IMG/VR virus record: IMGVR_UViG_3300032668_000048
Coordinates: 1-43,663 of that record
Strand: one strand, 5' to 3'
DNA: 43,663 bases
Source of the DNA: a virus
In this document: piece by piece, positions 21,085 to 29,557 of the stretch
How the letters are laid out: each line of letters starts with the position of its first letter
How positions within the stretch are numbered: the first letter of the stretch is position 1
The notes under the pieces: generated by a model
Told to the model about the DNA's origin: nothing
Databases searched by the model: none
Seen by the model: only the letters and a program-made list of their open reading frames with translations
Program-made: the position numbers and the translations under genes

Positions 21085-21483
21085 ATGTTAGGAACAATTT
21101 TATGGTATTTTGGTGGATTAATAGGAATGTCTATGATGTGTTGGAAAAATTATCTATATAATAGAAAATTTTATAAAAGATTATCAAAAATGGTATTTGT
21201 TGATTCCGATAAATGTATCAGTGGTTATTTAGATAAACAAGAATATGCTATTTTTTATTATTGGAAAGATTCCAAAGATTTTACATTAGATTCCAATATT
21301 GATGTTTTTTTACATAAAACAGGATTATGGATTATGCCATATAACTTATATTGGTATTATAAATATAAAAATTTTATATTAAAACAAAAAACATATACAA
21401 GTAGAGAATTCTACAATAATAAAGAGAAACTTTTTCTATCTATTAAAAGAGAAGAAAAATTAGATAAAATATTAAATAGTTAA
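21085..21483 (+). CDS. Membrane-anchored protein with family C-terminal tail
   Basis: 132 aa. N-terminal TM ('MLGTILWYFGGLIGMSMMCW'), an aromatic-rich middle and the tail 'KREEKLDKILNS', which matches the tail of the 'REQ-INKIL' family although the body is unrelated. It starts 23 nt after kptA and ends just before tyrS. Confidence 0.6.
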   Translation: MLGTILWYFGGLIGMSMMCWKNYLYNRKFYKRLSKMVFVDSDKCISGYLDKQEYAIFYYWKDSKDFTLDSNIDVFLHKTGLWIMPYNLYWYYKYKNFILKQKTYTSREFYNNKEKLFLSIKREEKLDKILNS

Positions 21484-21487
21484 AAAA

Positions 21488-22747
21488 ATGAACTTAATAC
21501 AAGAATTACAATGGAGAGGTATGATACAAGATATTATACCAGGAACAGAAGAACAATTAAATAAAGAAATAAATAAAGCATACATTGGATTTGATCCAAC
21601 AGGAGATTCATTACATATCGGTAGCTTAATACCAATTATCTTACTAAATCACCTACAAAAAGCAGGACATAATCCTATTGGGCTTATTGGGGGCGCAACT
21701 GGTTTAATTGGAGATCCTAGCGGTAAAAGTAGTGAAAGGAATATGTTAGATGAAGCAACACTTTTACATAATCAAAATTGTATTCAAAAACAATTAGAAA
21801 AGTTTTTATCCAATATACAAGTGGTAAATAATCACGATTGGTTTAAGGGAATTAGTTTCTTAAATTTTATTCGTGATATTGGTAAACTTATTACTGTTAA
21901 TTCTATGATGGCTAAAGATAGTGTAAAGCGTAGAATTGATGGAGAAACTGGTATCAGTTTCACTGAGTTTACATACCAATTAATACAAGGGTTTGATTTC
22001 CTTTGGTTATTTGAAAACATGGATTGTAAAATACAAATCGGTGGAAGTGACCAATGGGGAAATATAACTACTGGTGTAGAAATAATTCGTAAGAAATTAG
22101 GTAAGGAAGCATTTGCTTTTACTTGTCCATTAGTTAAGAAAGCAGATGGTGGTAAATTTGGTAAGACAGAGAGTGGGAATGTTTGGTTAGATCCTAACAA
22201 AACATCGGTATTTGAATTTTTCCAATTTTGGTTAAAGGCTTCAGATGAAGATGCGGAAAATTGGATTAAAATCTTTACATTTTTAGATAAAGAAACAATT
22301 GACAATCTTATTTCAGAACACAATACCAATAAAAATAAAAAAATTTTACAGAGGGTATTAGCTGAAGAAGTAACTAGATTTGTTCATGGACAAGAAGAAT
22401 TAGATTTGGCGATAAAAACAAGTCAAGTATTATTTTCTGATAACACGGAAGAAGTATTAAAAAGTTTATCAAATGATGAAATAGAGAAGGTTTTGGTGGG
22501 TGTTCCTACTACGGAAGTATCTGTTAATATTGATAACTTTAATGTATTTGAGTTATTGGTTAAGTGTAATATCTTTAATAGTAAAGGTGAAGCTAAGAGA
22601 ATGTTTGATAATGGTGGGATTTTCTTAAATAAGAAAAAGTTAAACAAATTAAATTTTGAAAAAAGTGATTTGTTAAATGATCGTTTTCTCTTAATACAGA
22701 GGGGGAAAAAGAATTATTTTTTAATAAAAAACAATTTTGAAATATAA
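21488..22747 (+). CDS. tyrS: Tyrosyl-tRNA synthetase
   Basis: 419 aa, full length. 'YIGFDPTGDSLHIGS' has the HIGH-type motif at 43-46, 'GGSDQWGNI' is the Tyr/ATP pocket, and 'KFGKT' (223-227) is the KMSKS equivalent. The C-terminal 70 residues ('VFELLVKCNIFNSKGEAKRM..') form an S4 RNA-binding domain. It should charge Tyr onto tRNA-Tyr. Two tRNA-Tyr(GTA) genes and an amber tRNA lie 7 kb away. All catalytic motifs are intact. Phage-encoded TyrRS is uncommon. Confidence 0.95.
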   Translation: MNLIQELQWRGMIQDIIPGTEEQLNKEINKAYIGFDPTGDSLHIGSLIPIILLNHLQKAGHNPIGLIGGATGLIGDPSGKSSERNMLDEATLLHNQNCIQKQLEKFLSNIQVVNNHDWFKGISFLNFIRDIGKLITVNSMMAKDSVKRRIDGETGISFTEFTYQLIQGFDFLWLFENMDCKIQIGGSDQWGNITTGVEIIRKKLGKEAFAFTCPLVKKADGGKFGKTESGNVWLDPNKTSVFEFFQFWLKASDEDAENWIKIFTFLDKETIDNLISEHNTNKNKKILQRVLAEEVTRFVHGQEELDLAIKTSQVLFSDNTEEVLKSLSNDEIEKVLVGVPTTEVSVNIDNFNVFELLVKCNIFNSKGEAKRMFDNGGIFLNKKKLNKLNFEKSDLLNDRFLLIQRGKKNYFLIKNNFEI

Positions 22748-22787
22748 TATATAATTGTAATAAAAATAACAAACAAATAAACATAAA

Positions 22788-22868
22788 ATGTCAACATTAA
22801 CTGTTCTATTTGTAGCATTATTACTTGCTACCATAGTTGTTCCCGCTTTCGGAAACGTAAAACATTAA
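22788..22868 (+). CDS. 26-codon hydrophobic peptide
   Basis: MSTLTVLFVALLLATIVVPA... is one TM segment or signal-like peptide, with an A-rich leader (ACATAAA) and a terminator directly after the TAA. Could be a small toxin-like or holin-like peptide, or a leader. Codon use is more balanced than in its neighbours. Confidence 0.45.
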   Translation: MSTLTVLFVALLLATIVVPAFGNVKH

Positions 22869-22897
22869 AAAAGAGGCTCTGTTGAGCCTCTTTTTTA
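22867..22897 (+). terminator. Strong terminator between convergent genes
   Basis: AAAAAAGAGGCTC and GAGCCTCTTTTTT pair around TGTT. Works in both directions for tyrS/short peptide and the minus-strand gene 22904. Confidence 0.85.
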
Positions 22898-22903
22898 ATT
22901 TAG

Positions 22904-23389
22904 TTATTTTTTAACATATTTATGATTTTCTTTATCATATATAATTCCTAACTTATCTAAATCCATTCCGAATTTTAACCCATAACTTTTTAAACAATCT
23001 TTAATATTATTAACGGTAACCATACCAAAAGACCTATACATTAATATAGTTTGTTCTGTTAATTGAGTTATATCTCCTAATTTTGTAAAATATGGTATTT
23101 TATCACTATTATCATCGGTTCTATCATATACCCATCTAGTAACGTAATGAATACAATTATAAGATCTTCTTGTTAAGTTAACAATTTTATCTTTATCTAT
23201 ATTCATAGTTTCAACTAATTTATCTATATCTTCGGTAGAAGAAAAAGTGTGATATTGTCTTTTTGCTATGTCTAATTGTTTTTGTAATTTATCTATTTTA
23301 TTTTGAGCAGCAATTGCAGCTCTACTTGCTAATTCTTTAGAAACTTCATTTATAGTTTCTATCTCTGAGTACTTTTTTAAATGTTTCAT
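22904..23389 (-). CDS. RNA polymerase alpha-CTD-like protein with capsid-targeting-like N-terminus
   Basis: 161 aa. Residues 1-15 (MKHLKKYSEIETINE) resemble a T4-type capsid-targeting peptide with an I-N-E cleavage motif. Residues 18-50 form a coiled coil. From 70, 'VNLTRRSYNCI', then (after about 20 inserted residues) 'KLGDITQLTEQTILMYRSFG' and 'VNNIKDCLKSYGLKFGMDL' follow the alpha C-terminal domain: LT-x-R-S-x-N-C, G-D, T-E-x-x-L, I-K-x-x-L, GL-x-x-GM. Arg75 and Asn78 match the DNA-contact residues R265 and N268 of E. coli alpha. It may bind UP elements or compete with host alpha. Target inferred, fold well supported. Confidence 0.7.
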   Translation of the reverse strand: MKHLKKYSEIETINEVSKELASRAAIAAQNKIDKLQKQLDIAKRQYHTFSSTEDIDKLVETMNIDKDKIVNLTRRSYNCIHYVTRWVYDRTDDNSDKIPYFTKLGDITQLTEQTILMYRSFGMVTVNNIKDCLKSYGLKFGMDLDKLGIIYDKENHKYVKK

Positions 23390-23403
23390 TTTTTCATTTT
23401 TTT

Positions 23404-25671
23404 TTATTCTGTTCCATAATCACTATCTGGAAAATCTTTACCTCCTGTTTTACGCGTGCCAATTCTAAGTGTACTTTGAAAATCATTCAAAGTATCTAAT
23501 GGTATATAATCTGTAATAATTCTTTCATTTGCATTATCTGCAAATATTAAATACTTCGTATCTTTTCCTATTATTTGTTGATTTAAAATCTTATCTTGTG
23601 ACTTTTGTGGTATTATATCCGTAAATAATCTTATATTTGTAATTTTCATATTACTTGCTAATATATTTGCTGCTACAGAATTATCTATTGTTATATCTTG
23701 TGGAACTAAAGAAAGTTGTTGTGAATAAACTAAATCTAATTTAGTTGAATTTAATTTACCTGCATCTGCTTCATCTTCAGCATCACGTTTAAATATTGAT
23801 AAAGATAATGCTTTACTTCTTTGGTCTATATTTAATACTAATCCATACCAAACAGAACTTAATAAATCAGTTGATAATGTAAAAGTATATGTAGTTGTAT
23901 TTAACTTAATTATAAAATTATTATTTAATTTATTAATTGTAAATCCTTGACTATTTATATCATCATAATAATTTATGAAGTTATAATATATACCAGGACT
24001 TAATACATTAATATTAAACCAAGAAGTATATGATATGTTATCACTTATAGCAAATACATTTTTAAAATTTCTATATATTAACGCAGTTGCTAAATATTTA
24101 ATGCTAGATAAATCATAATTAGTTTTACTAATTATATTAGAAGAATTTTCTATTAATTCTCTATCAATATCTGCAAATATTTCATATCTTAATAAGTCTC
24201 TTGATTGAGTTTTAAATTGTTCTATATTAGAAGATGCTTTTTTATCTAATTCATTTTCCAATCCAAATAAATCATTAATTGTAGAATTTTGAGTTAGTTT
24301 AGCAACTTTTTCAGTCATGCTCTCATTACCACCAATAATATTTGCTTTTTGAACATATTTTTTAAGAGCTATTTTATAGTATGTAGATGTGTTATTAAAA
24401 TATTTAAAAGCATAAGCATGTTCTACTTGGAACATTCTATTTAATTCACAAAACCATAAAAAGTCTTCTTTAGAAGGTCTTTTCTCTACACCAAATGCAT
24501 TCTTAAATGCATCTTTTGGTACATGTATTTCAAATGCTTCAAACAAACTTAAATCAAATTGATTCATAGTAATTTGATTATCAGGAAATTGATTATTATC
24601 TACACTAACTTTTAATTGTTCATCACATACATAATTAAGTAATTGATATTCATGGAAAGTATAATCAGTTCCATTTTTATCAGGGTCAGTTAAGAAATAA
24701 ACTACATCGTGTCCAACTATTTCGTTAACATCATTACTTAATTTAGTTAATAAATTAACTGCTTCTGGTATTTTATAAGGCTTAAATAAATTAGCTTTAT
24801 CTTGTGATGATAATTGATATAATTTTTGTGATTGATCACCATTTACAATAACATCTGTTCTTTGAGCAGTTTCGGGTGTATTAATTAATCCTAATATTAA
24901 ACAATTGCAATCTTCACGAGATCCATATACATTAGTTTTTTTAGAATCATTTGTTACATTTTGAAAATCTCCTATTAAATTTATATCATAAATTTTTACA
25001 TTATTAGTTGCTTCAATCAAATATTCTATTTGAAAAAATCTAATTGGTGTAATTCTTTCCGAAATAATATTTTCTTTTGTAAAATTTGTCCAATTTGTCA
25101 CCGTTCTACCATAATCTTGCGAATATCTATAACTAATAGTATAATTACTATTATTTGCTATAACTTCTATATCAGTTATCTTAAATACCTTATATACATA
25201 AGGTGGCTTATATATAATATTTTGTCCTGTTGTCAAAGTAGCAGTAGCTGTTTCTGTTTTAATTAAATTTCTTTGAGTATTTCCTAATAAAGTCCAATTT
25301 AATAAAGTTATTGAACCTGATGTAGTTGATCCTTCTCTAGTAAATTTTATTTCTATATAAAACTTATAATCACCACTCCATGCTGGAAAATTATCTATAC
25401 TTTTATTTAAGGGTAAATAAGTTGTCCATTTTACTCCATCTCTTGATATTCTATATGTCGTTGTTAAATAACGTGTAGATGTTTCACCAGTTGAATTATA
25501 ATTAAATGTTTTTAACTTTTCTACACCACTTACATTATTTATGTATATAGAATGGGAATTAATTATCCCATCAAAAAGTGGATATGAATCAGTTAATCCG
25601 CTTGCTGTGGCAGCATAAACATCTGAAATTTCTAAATATCCTGTTGTAAAATCTGTTATTATGTTTTGCAT
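23404..25671 (-). CDS. Large beta-rich probable virion protein with LamG/ConA-like C-terminal part
   Basis: 755 aa, Thr/Ser/Asn-rich, no enzyme motif. Residues 1-230 look like repeated beta sandwiches ('WTTYLPLNKSIDNFPAW', 'KFYIEIKFT'). A helical middle (270-520) contains 'FLWFCELNRMFQVEHAYAF'. Residues about 550-700 ('WFNINVLSPGIYYNF', 'WYGLVLNIDQRSKALSLSIF') resemble a LamG/concanavalin fold. Probably a tail, baseplate or fibre component. It has a minus-strand ATTAATATATA promoter. The N-terminus 'MQNIITDFTTGYLEISDVY' has no signal peptide. Confidence 0.55.
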   Translation of the reverse strand: MQNIITDFTTGYLEISDVYAATASGLTDSYPLFDGIINSHSIYINNVSGVEKLKTFNYNSTGETSTRYLTTTYRISRDGVKWTTYLPLNKSIDNFPAWSGDYKFYIEIKFTREGSTTSGSITLLNWTLLGNTQRNLIKTETATATLTTGQNIIYKPPYVYKVFKITDIEVIANNSNYTISYRYSQDYGRTVTNWTNFTKENIISERITPIRFFQIEYLIEATNNVKIYDINLIGDFQNVTNDSKKTNVYGSREDCNCLILGLINTPETAQRTDVIVNGDQSQKLYQLSSQDKANLFKPYKIPEAVNLLTKLSNDVNEIVGHDVVYFLTDPDKNGTDYTFHEYQLLNYVCDEQLKVSVDNNQFPDNQITMNQFDLSLFEAFEIHVPKDAFKNAFGVEKRPSKEDFLWFCELNRMFQVEHAYAFKYFNNTSTYYKIALKKYVQKANIIGGNESMTEKVAKLTQNSTINDLFGLENELDKKASSNIEQFKTQSRDLLRYEIFADIDRELIENSSNIISKTNYDLSSIKYLATALIYRNFKNVFAISDNISYTSWFNINVLSPGIYYNFINYYDDINSQGFTINKLNNNFIIKLNTTTYTFTLSTDLLSSVWYGLVLNIDQRSKALSLSIFKRDAEDEADAGKLNSTKLDLVYSQQLSLVPQDITIDNSVAANILASNMKITNIRLFTDIIPQKSQDKILNQQIIGKDTKYLIFADNANERIITDYIPLDTLNDFQSTLRIGTRKTGGKDFPDSDYGTE

Positions 25672-25677
25672 ATTAGT

Positions 25678-25688
25678 TATATATTAAT
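25678..25688 (-). promoter_or_regulatory. ATTAATATATA putative late promoter (virion gene)
   Basis: Ends 6 nt before the minus-strand start at 25671 and backs onto the divergent TATATTTG promoter at 25713. Confidence 0.5.
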
Positions 25689-25697
25689 TTTTTTTAT

Positions 25698-25720
25698 TTG
25701 AAAAATTTTTTGTATATTTG
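25698..25720 (+). promoter_or_regulatory. TTG-N12-TATATTTG promoter
   Basis: TTG 25698-25700, TATATTTG 25713-25720, then TGAATAAATAAA before ATG 25738. Confidence 0.7.
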
Positions 25721-25737
25721 TGAATAAATAAAAATAA

Positions 25738-26967
25738 ATGAAAATAAAAGAAACATTTTTAAGATTAACAAGCAGAACTTACCCACACGGAACTGAAGCA
25801 GAGATTTTCGGACTTTTACCTAAAAATCTAAAAACAGATTCGTTTGGAAATCGTTTCCTTAAAATAGGAAAAAATCCAACAACTCTGTTTGCTTCTCACT
25901 TAGACACCGCAACACAACAATTGACAAACGTTCATCATGTAATAAATAATGGCATCTGTACAACAGATGGTACATCTATTTTAGGTGCAGATGATAAAGC
26001 AGGAGTAACTATCATGTTAAATATGATTGAACACAACGTTCCTGGTATTTATTATTTCTTCTTAGGTGAAGAAGTAGGGTGTTTAGGTTCTAAAGATTTA
26101 GCAAAAAGAGTAAAAGAATCTAATTTAGAAAATATCAAACGTGTAATATCTTTTGATAGACGTGGTACTGATTCCATTATCACATTCCAAATGAGTAAAC
26201 GTTGCTGCTCTGACAAATTTGCTTTAGCATTAGCAAAAGAACTAAATGACAAAGGTGCAACAGATTACACCAATGACATAGTATTTAATTACAAAGATGA
26301 TAACACAGGTCTATATACTGACTCTGCTCAATTTATTGACTTATATCCCGAATGTACTAATATATCTGTTGGTTATAAAAACGAACATACTTGTAAAGAA
26401 ACTCAAGACTTAAACTTTCTAGAAAAATTAGCTAATGTATCTGTTTTAATAGATTGGGAAAATTTACCAACAGAAAGAGACCATACTAAAGTTGAATATA
26501 AATCATATAGTAGCTACTATGGTGGTGGTTATTATGGTGGTTGGGATGATGATTGGTCTGATTGGGGAGAAGATTATTATTCTTCAAGGTATAAAAATAC
26601 TTATGCCTATGCTAAACCTGTGGTTGTAGAAGAAAATGAAGAATTACATTTTATGGATACTGATTGGCATACAGTATCAAGTATCAAAATAAATAAAAAC
26701 TCCTCAGAGATTTTATCAGTTGATTTTGACCCAAAAAGAATAGAATATGAAGAAGATACTATCTACGATTTTCTATCTAAATTGGATATTGCATTTTTAC
26801 AAATGAAATGGAATGGTGTTAAGTTGATAGTAGATCATGAAGATCCTATTAATGAAGGAAACTTTTCACATAGTACAGAAGTGACAAGAAAAGAATTAAG
26901 TGAATTTGTTCCTGAATTAAACTTCTGGAAAGATGAACTTCAAGAAGACTACAACTTCTTATATTAA
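25738..26967 (+). CDS. M20/M28/M42-type metallopeptidase
   Basis: 409 aa. 'LFASHLDTA' (His54, Asp56), 'SILGADDKAGV', 'FLGEEVGCLGS' (Glu111, Glu112) and 'YKNEHTCKETQDL' (His217) are the two-zinc aminopeptidase ligands in order. After about 245 an unusual linker rich in Gly, Tyr, Trp and Asp ('YGGGYYGGWDDDWSDWGED') joins a C-terminal domain of about 110 residues with no known match. It may trim peptides or inactivate a host protein. Confidence 0.8.
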   Translation: MKIKETFLRLTSRTYPHGTEAEIFGLLPKNLKTDSFGNRFLKIGKNPTTLFASHLDTATQQLTNVHHVINNGICTTDGTSILGADDKAGVTIMLNMIEHNVPGIYYFFLGEEVGCLGSKDLAKRVKESNLENIKRVISFDRRGTDSIITFQMSKRCCSDKFALALAKELNDKGATDYTNDIVFNYKDDNTGLYTDSAQFIDLYPECTNISVGYKNEHTCKETQDLNFLEKLANVSVLIDWENLPTERDHTKVEYKSYSSYYGGGYYGGWDDDWSDWGEDYYSSRYKNTYAYAKPVVVEENEELHFMDTDWHTVSSIKINKNSSEILSVDFDPKRIEYEEDTIYDFLSKLDIAFLQMKWNGVKLIVDHEDPINEGNFSHSTEVTRKELSEFVPELNFWKDELQEDYNFLY

Positions 26968-26973
26968 TATATA
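26963..26973 (+). promoter_or_regulatory. ATTAATATATA putative late promoter (HNH 26978)
   Basis: Overlaps the end of the peptidase gene and ends 4 nt before ATG 26978. Confidence 0.45.
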
Positions 26974-26977
26974 AAGT

Positions 26978-27553
26978 ATGAAAAAATATTTAAATTGGTT
27001 TAATTCTAACATAGAGAATATTCTATATAGAATAGAAAAAGGACCTAAACTAAAATGTGATGCAATCACAGATACACATGTCATAGCAAATGGTAAGAAA
27101 ATACCATTGAATACAACATCTCTGTTTTACAGAGATGTTGTTATTTGCTATAAAACAAATCCTATTGAGAAAAATATAATTTATATCAAAAATAAAATTA
27201 TATACAATGGCTATCCTGAATGGGTCTTTGATAAAGGAAATAAAAAAGTTCTTAACGAATGGAGTTATGAAGATGGGGTTGAATTGGTTAAAAGAGGTGG
27301 AATAAGAAGTCAGCGTGTAAATGATCTAATTCAATTAGGAACTAAATGTGTTCGTTGTCCAAGAGAAGGAGTTAAGTTTTTAATGACTATTGATAAACCT
27401 GGTAGCTTACACTTTGATTTATATGATGAACATAATCATTTGATGAATATAGACCATATTCATCCAAAGTCAAAAGGTGGTAAAGATCATATTGATAACT
27501 ATCAATTAATGTGTGAGGAAGATAATTCAAAGAAGGGAGCCAGTTTATTATAA
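26978..27553 (+). CDS. HNH endonuclease, 3' end altered by an inserted TnpB-like element
   Basis: 191 aa. The C-terminal HNH core is 'CVRCPREG..' ... 'NIDHIHPKSKGGKDHIDNYQLMCEEDNSKKGA', a complete site. The original end is visible beyond the TnpB-like gene (28814-28896). The end used now, 'SLL stop', comes from the insertion junction. The N-terminal 100 residues are unrecognised. Its start has a late-type promoter. Confidence 0.8.
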   Translation: MKKYLNWFNSNIENILYRIEKGPKLKCDAITDTHVIANGKKIPLNTTSLFYRDVVICYKTNPIEKNIIYIKNKIIYNGYPEWVFDKGNKKVLNEWSYEDGVELVKRGGIRSQRVNDLIQLGTKCVRCPREGVKFLMTIDKPGSLHFDLYDEHNHLMNIDHIHPKSKGGKDHIDNYQLMCEEDNSKKGASLL

Positions 27554-27563
27554 TATATACTTT

Positions 27564-28811
27564 ATGATAACGATTAAAAAGAAACATAATATAAATGATA
27601 TATTTTTCATAGAATTATTAGAAAAATATAATAATGTTATTCGTTATTCATATAATCGTAGGATTAAAGATAAAATTACTAAACTAAGTGATTTAGAAAA
27701 AAATGTTAAACAATTTATGAATAATATAGATTGTTTAGACGCTTCACTAATTAAATGTGCTGTTAAAAAATCAACAGAACTCCAAATTGATAAAAAACTT
27801 TATTTTGGCGGAAAATCTAATTTTTTTAAAAGAAAGTTCAATAAAATAAATAATCTAAATAAATTAACACCTCTTGAAGTTAGAGGTTCTTCAAGTGACC
27901 CAAATGGTAATAGAAAAGCATGTTTAAATGGTAGTATATTTACTTTTAAACCGAATAGAAAAATTAAATATGATATTGAATTAAAATTATCTAAAAATGA
28001 ATCTAGATTATTATCAATAATTGAAGAAGAATCTAAACAAGGTTTAAATTATTTTAATTTTGAAATTAATGAAAAATATGTTTGGATTAGTTTTAATGAG
28101 CCTGTTTTAGAAAAACATGAATCTAAGAAAGATAGATATTTAGGAATTGATTTAAATCCTAATTGGTTAGCAATTTCTATACTAGATTCAGGCTCAAAAG
28201 AAATATTTAAAGAATTAATTGATTTGAGACTATTGAATAAATCTAAAAGAAATAAAAAATTATTTGAAATAATTCAAATAAACAAACATATAATTAATTT
28301 ATGTAAGCACTATCAAGTACAATATGTTTGTATTGAAGATTTAATAATTAATTCTAAAAATCATAAGTTAGGTAAGTATTTCAATAAATTAATTAATAAT
28401 GATTGGAATAGAAATTATTTAGTTAATAATTTAACCAAATGGTTAAATATAAGTTCAATAAAGTATAAAATGGTTAATCCTTTCTATACAAGTTTTATAG
28501 GACAGGTTAAAAATATAGATGATTATGATTCTATTGCTGCTTCAAAAGAAGTTGCTTATAGAGCATATTTAATGAGTAAAGGAATTAAAGTAAGTGATTA
28601 TGTTAATAACTTTTTAAGTGATTTAGTATCTACCCATTGGAAGGAAATGATACCAAATATTAACACTTATAAAGAAATGTATGATTATTTTAAATCCTCA
28701 AAGAAATCTAAAAATAAATATAGATTTCTCTTTAATGATGTTGAAAAATATCAAAAAAGTTATTTTAGATTAAATTCTTTTAAATCTCTAACAGATTTAA
28801 TAATGGTTTAA
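27564..28811 (+). CDS. TnpB/Cas12-like RuvC nuclease lacking the zinc finger
   Basis: 415 aa from ATG 27564. RuvC triad: 'YLGIDLNPNW' (Asp196), 'VCIEDLII' (Glu258), 'YDSIAASKEVAYRAY' (Asp322). The CxxC...CxxC ribbon normally found between the last two motifs is absent ('NPFYTSFIGQVKNIDDYD' takes its place). N-terminal Lys/Arg-rich region with 'KRKFNK' resembles the RNA-binding part of TnpB. No TnpA is nearby. It likely acts like a homing nuclease, perhaps guided by an RNA from its 3' end. Upstream TATAATATATA gives a late-type promoter. Confidence 0.7.
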   Translation: MITIKKKHNINDIFFIELLEKYNNVIRYSYNRRIKDKITKLSDLEKNVKQFMNNIDCLDASLIKCAVKKSTELQIDKKLYFGGKSNFFKRKFNKINNLNKLTPLEVRGSSSDPNGNRKACLNGSIFTFKPNRKIKYDIELKLSKNESRLLSIIEEESKQGLNYFNFEINEKYVWISFNEPVLEKHESKKDRYLGIDLNPNWLAISILDSGSKEIFKELIDLRLLNKSKRNKKLFEIIQINKHIINLCKHYQVQYVCIEDLIINSKNHKLGKYFNKLINNDWNRNYLVNNLTKWLNISSIKYKMVNPFYTSFIGQVKNIDDYDSIAASKEVAYRAYLMSKGIKVSDYVNNFLSDLVSTHWKEMIPNINTYKEMYDYFKSSKKSKNKYRFLFNDVEKYQKSYFRLNSFKSLTDLIMV

Positions 28812-28813
28812 TT

Positions 28814-28896
28814 ATTTGTGAGGAATGTAATTCAAAAAAGGAGCTACATTAGAAGAATGTATTATAATTAATTTTGAAGAGTTTAAAAATAAATAA
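28814..28896 (+). pseudogene. Displaced 3' end of the HNH gene 26978
   Basis: Encodes 'ICEECNSKK' and, in the next frame, 'GATLEECIIINFEEFKNK stop'. It matches the HNH end 'MCEEDNSKKGA'. One A is missing in the A run (6 instead of 7), so the fragment is already frameshifted and not translated as one piece. Confidence 0.7.
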
Positions 28897-28900
28897 ATAA

Positions 28901-29557
28901 ATGAACGAAATACCATACGCTGAGGAAACTTTAAGATTAAGTAAACTTGATGACCAAATCGATTCTTATTCTAATAAAGAAATAGACTATTATTTAGGAT
29001 TAACAAATGATGATTTATTAGAAATAAATGATAGATATATTCTTCATAAAATAAATAGATGTTACTTTCTTAAAGAAAGAAAATTGTGGGATCTAAGAGA
29101 TTTAGTAATGACCGCATGTTATGATTATATAGAAGAAGTTGAAGGAATTAATATAAAAACTATTGATTTTGTTGATTATTTAACTATTATAGCAACTAAG
29201 TATCCACAGACAGTAAAAGAAGAATATTTATATATTATACCACATATGATTTGGTTAAATATGATTGGTAAAAAAGAAGCGTGTGAAATTTATGCTCCTT
29301 TATTTTGTCAAAAAATAGATCCTTATACTGAGTTCTTAAAAAGAAAAGAAGAGAAAAAGAATAAGGTATATAATGAAGATTTTGATGAACTAGAATTAGT
29401 TATTAAATCAGTTATTGATAATAATTCAGATAAAGTTAAAGAGTTTAAGAAAGGTAAAAAAGGTTTAATAGGTTTCTTTATTAAAGAAGCTAAAAAAATA
29501 AATAATTCTTTTGACCCTAAACATTTACAAGATTTTTTCCTAGATAGATTAATATGA
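28901..29557 (+). CDS. Protein with C-terminal YqeY/GatB-like domain
   Basis: 218 aa. Residues about 160-218 ('LELVIKSVIDNNSDKVKEFKKGKKGLIGFF..EAKKI..FDPKHLQDFFLDRL') follow the GatB/YqeY tail: V-x-x-V-I...N-x-D-x-V-x-E-x-K-x-G-K...GF..., D-P-x-x-x-x-x-x-L. In GatB this domain touches tRNA. The N-terminal 150 residues are unknown. Start of an operon with 29554 and 29933 (overlaps of 4 and 8 nt). Confidence 0.6.
   Translation: MNEIPYAEETLRLSKLDDQIDSYSNKEIDYYLGLTNDDLLEINDRYILHKINRCYFLKERKLWDLRDLVMTACYDYIEEVEGINIKTIDFVDYLTIIATKYPQTVKEEYLYIIPHMIWLNMIGKKEACEIYAPLFCQKIDPYTEFLKRKEEKKNKVYNEDFDELELVIKSVIDNNSDKVKEFKKGKKGLIGFFIKEAKKINNSFDPKHLQDFFLDRLI

Noticed and set aside
21832-22329. 165-aa open frame on the minus strand inside tyrS
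   Set aside because: It is antisense to a complete TyrRS, has no start context or promoter and shows no motif. A shadow of codon bias.
25030-25266. 78-aa Cys-rich frame on the plus strand
   Set aside because: Antisense to the 755-aa virion protein. The Cys codons are the complement of its Thr/Ala repeats.
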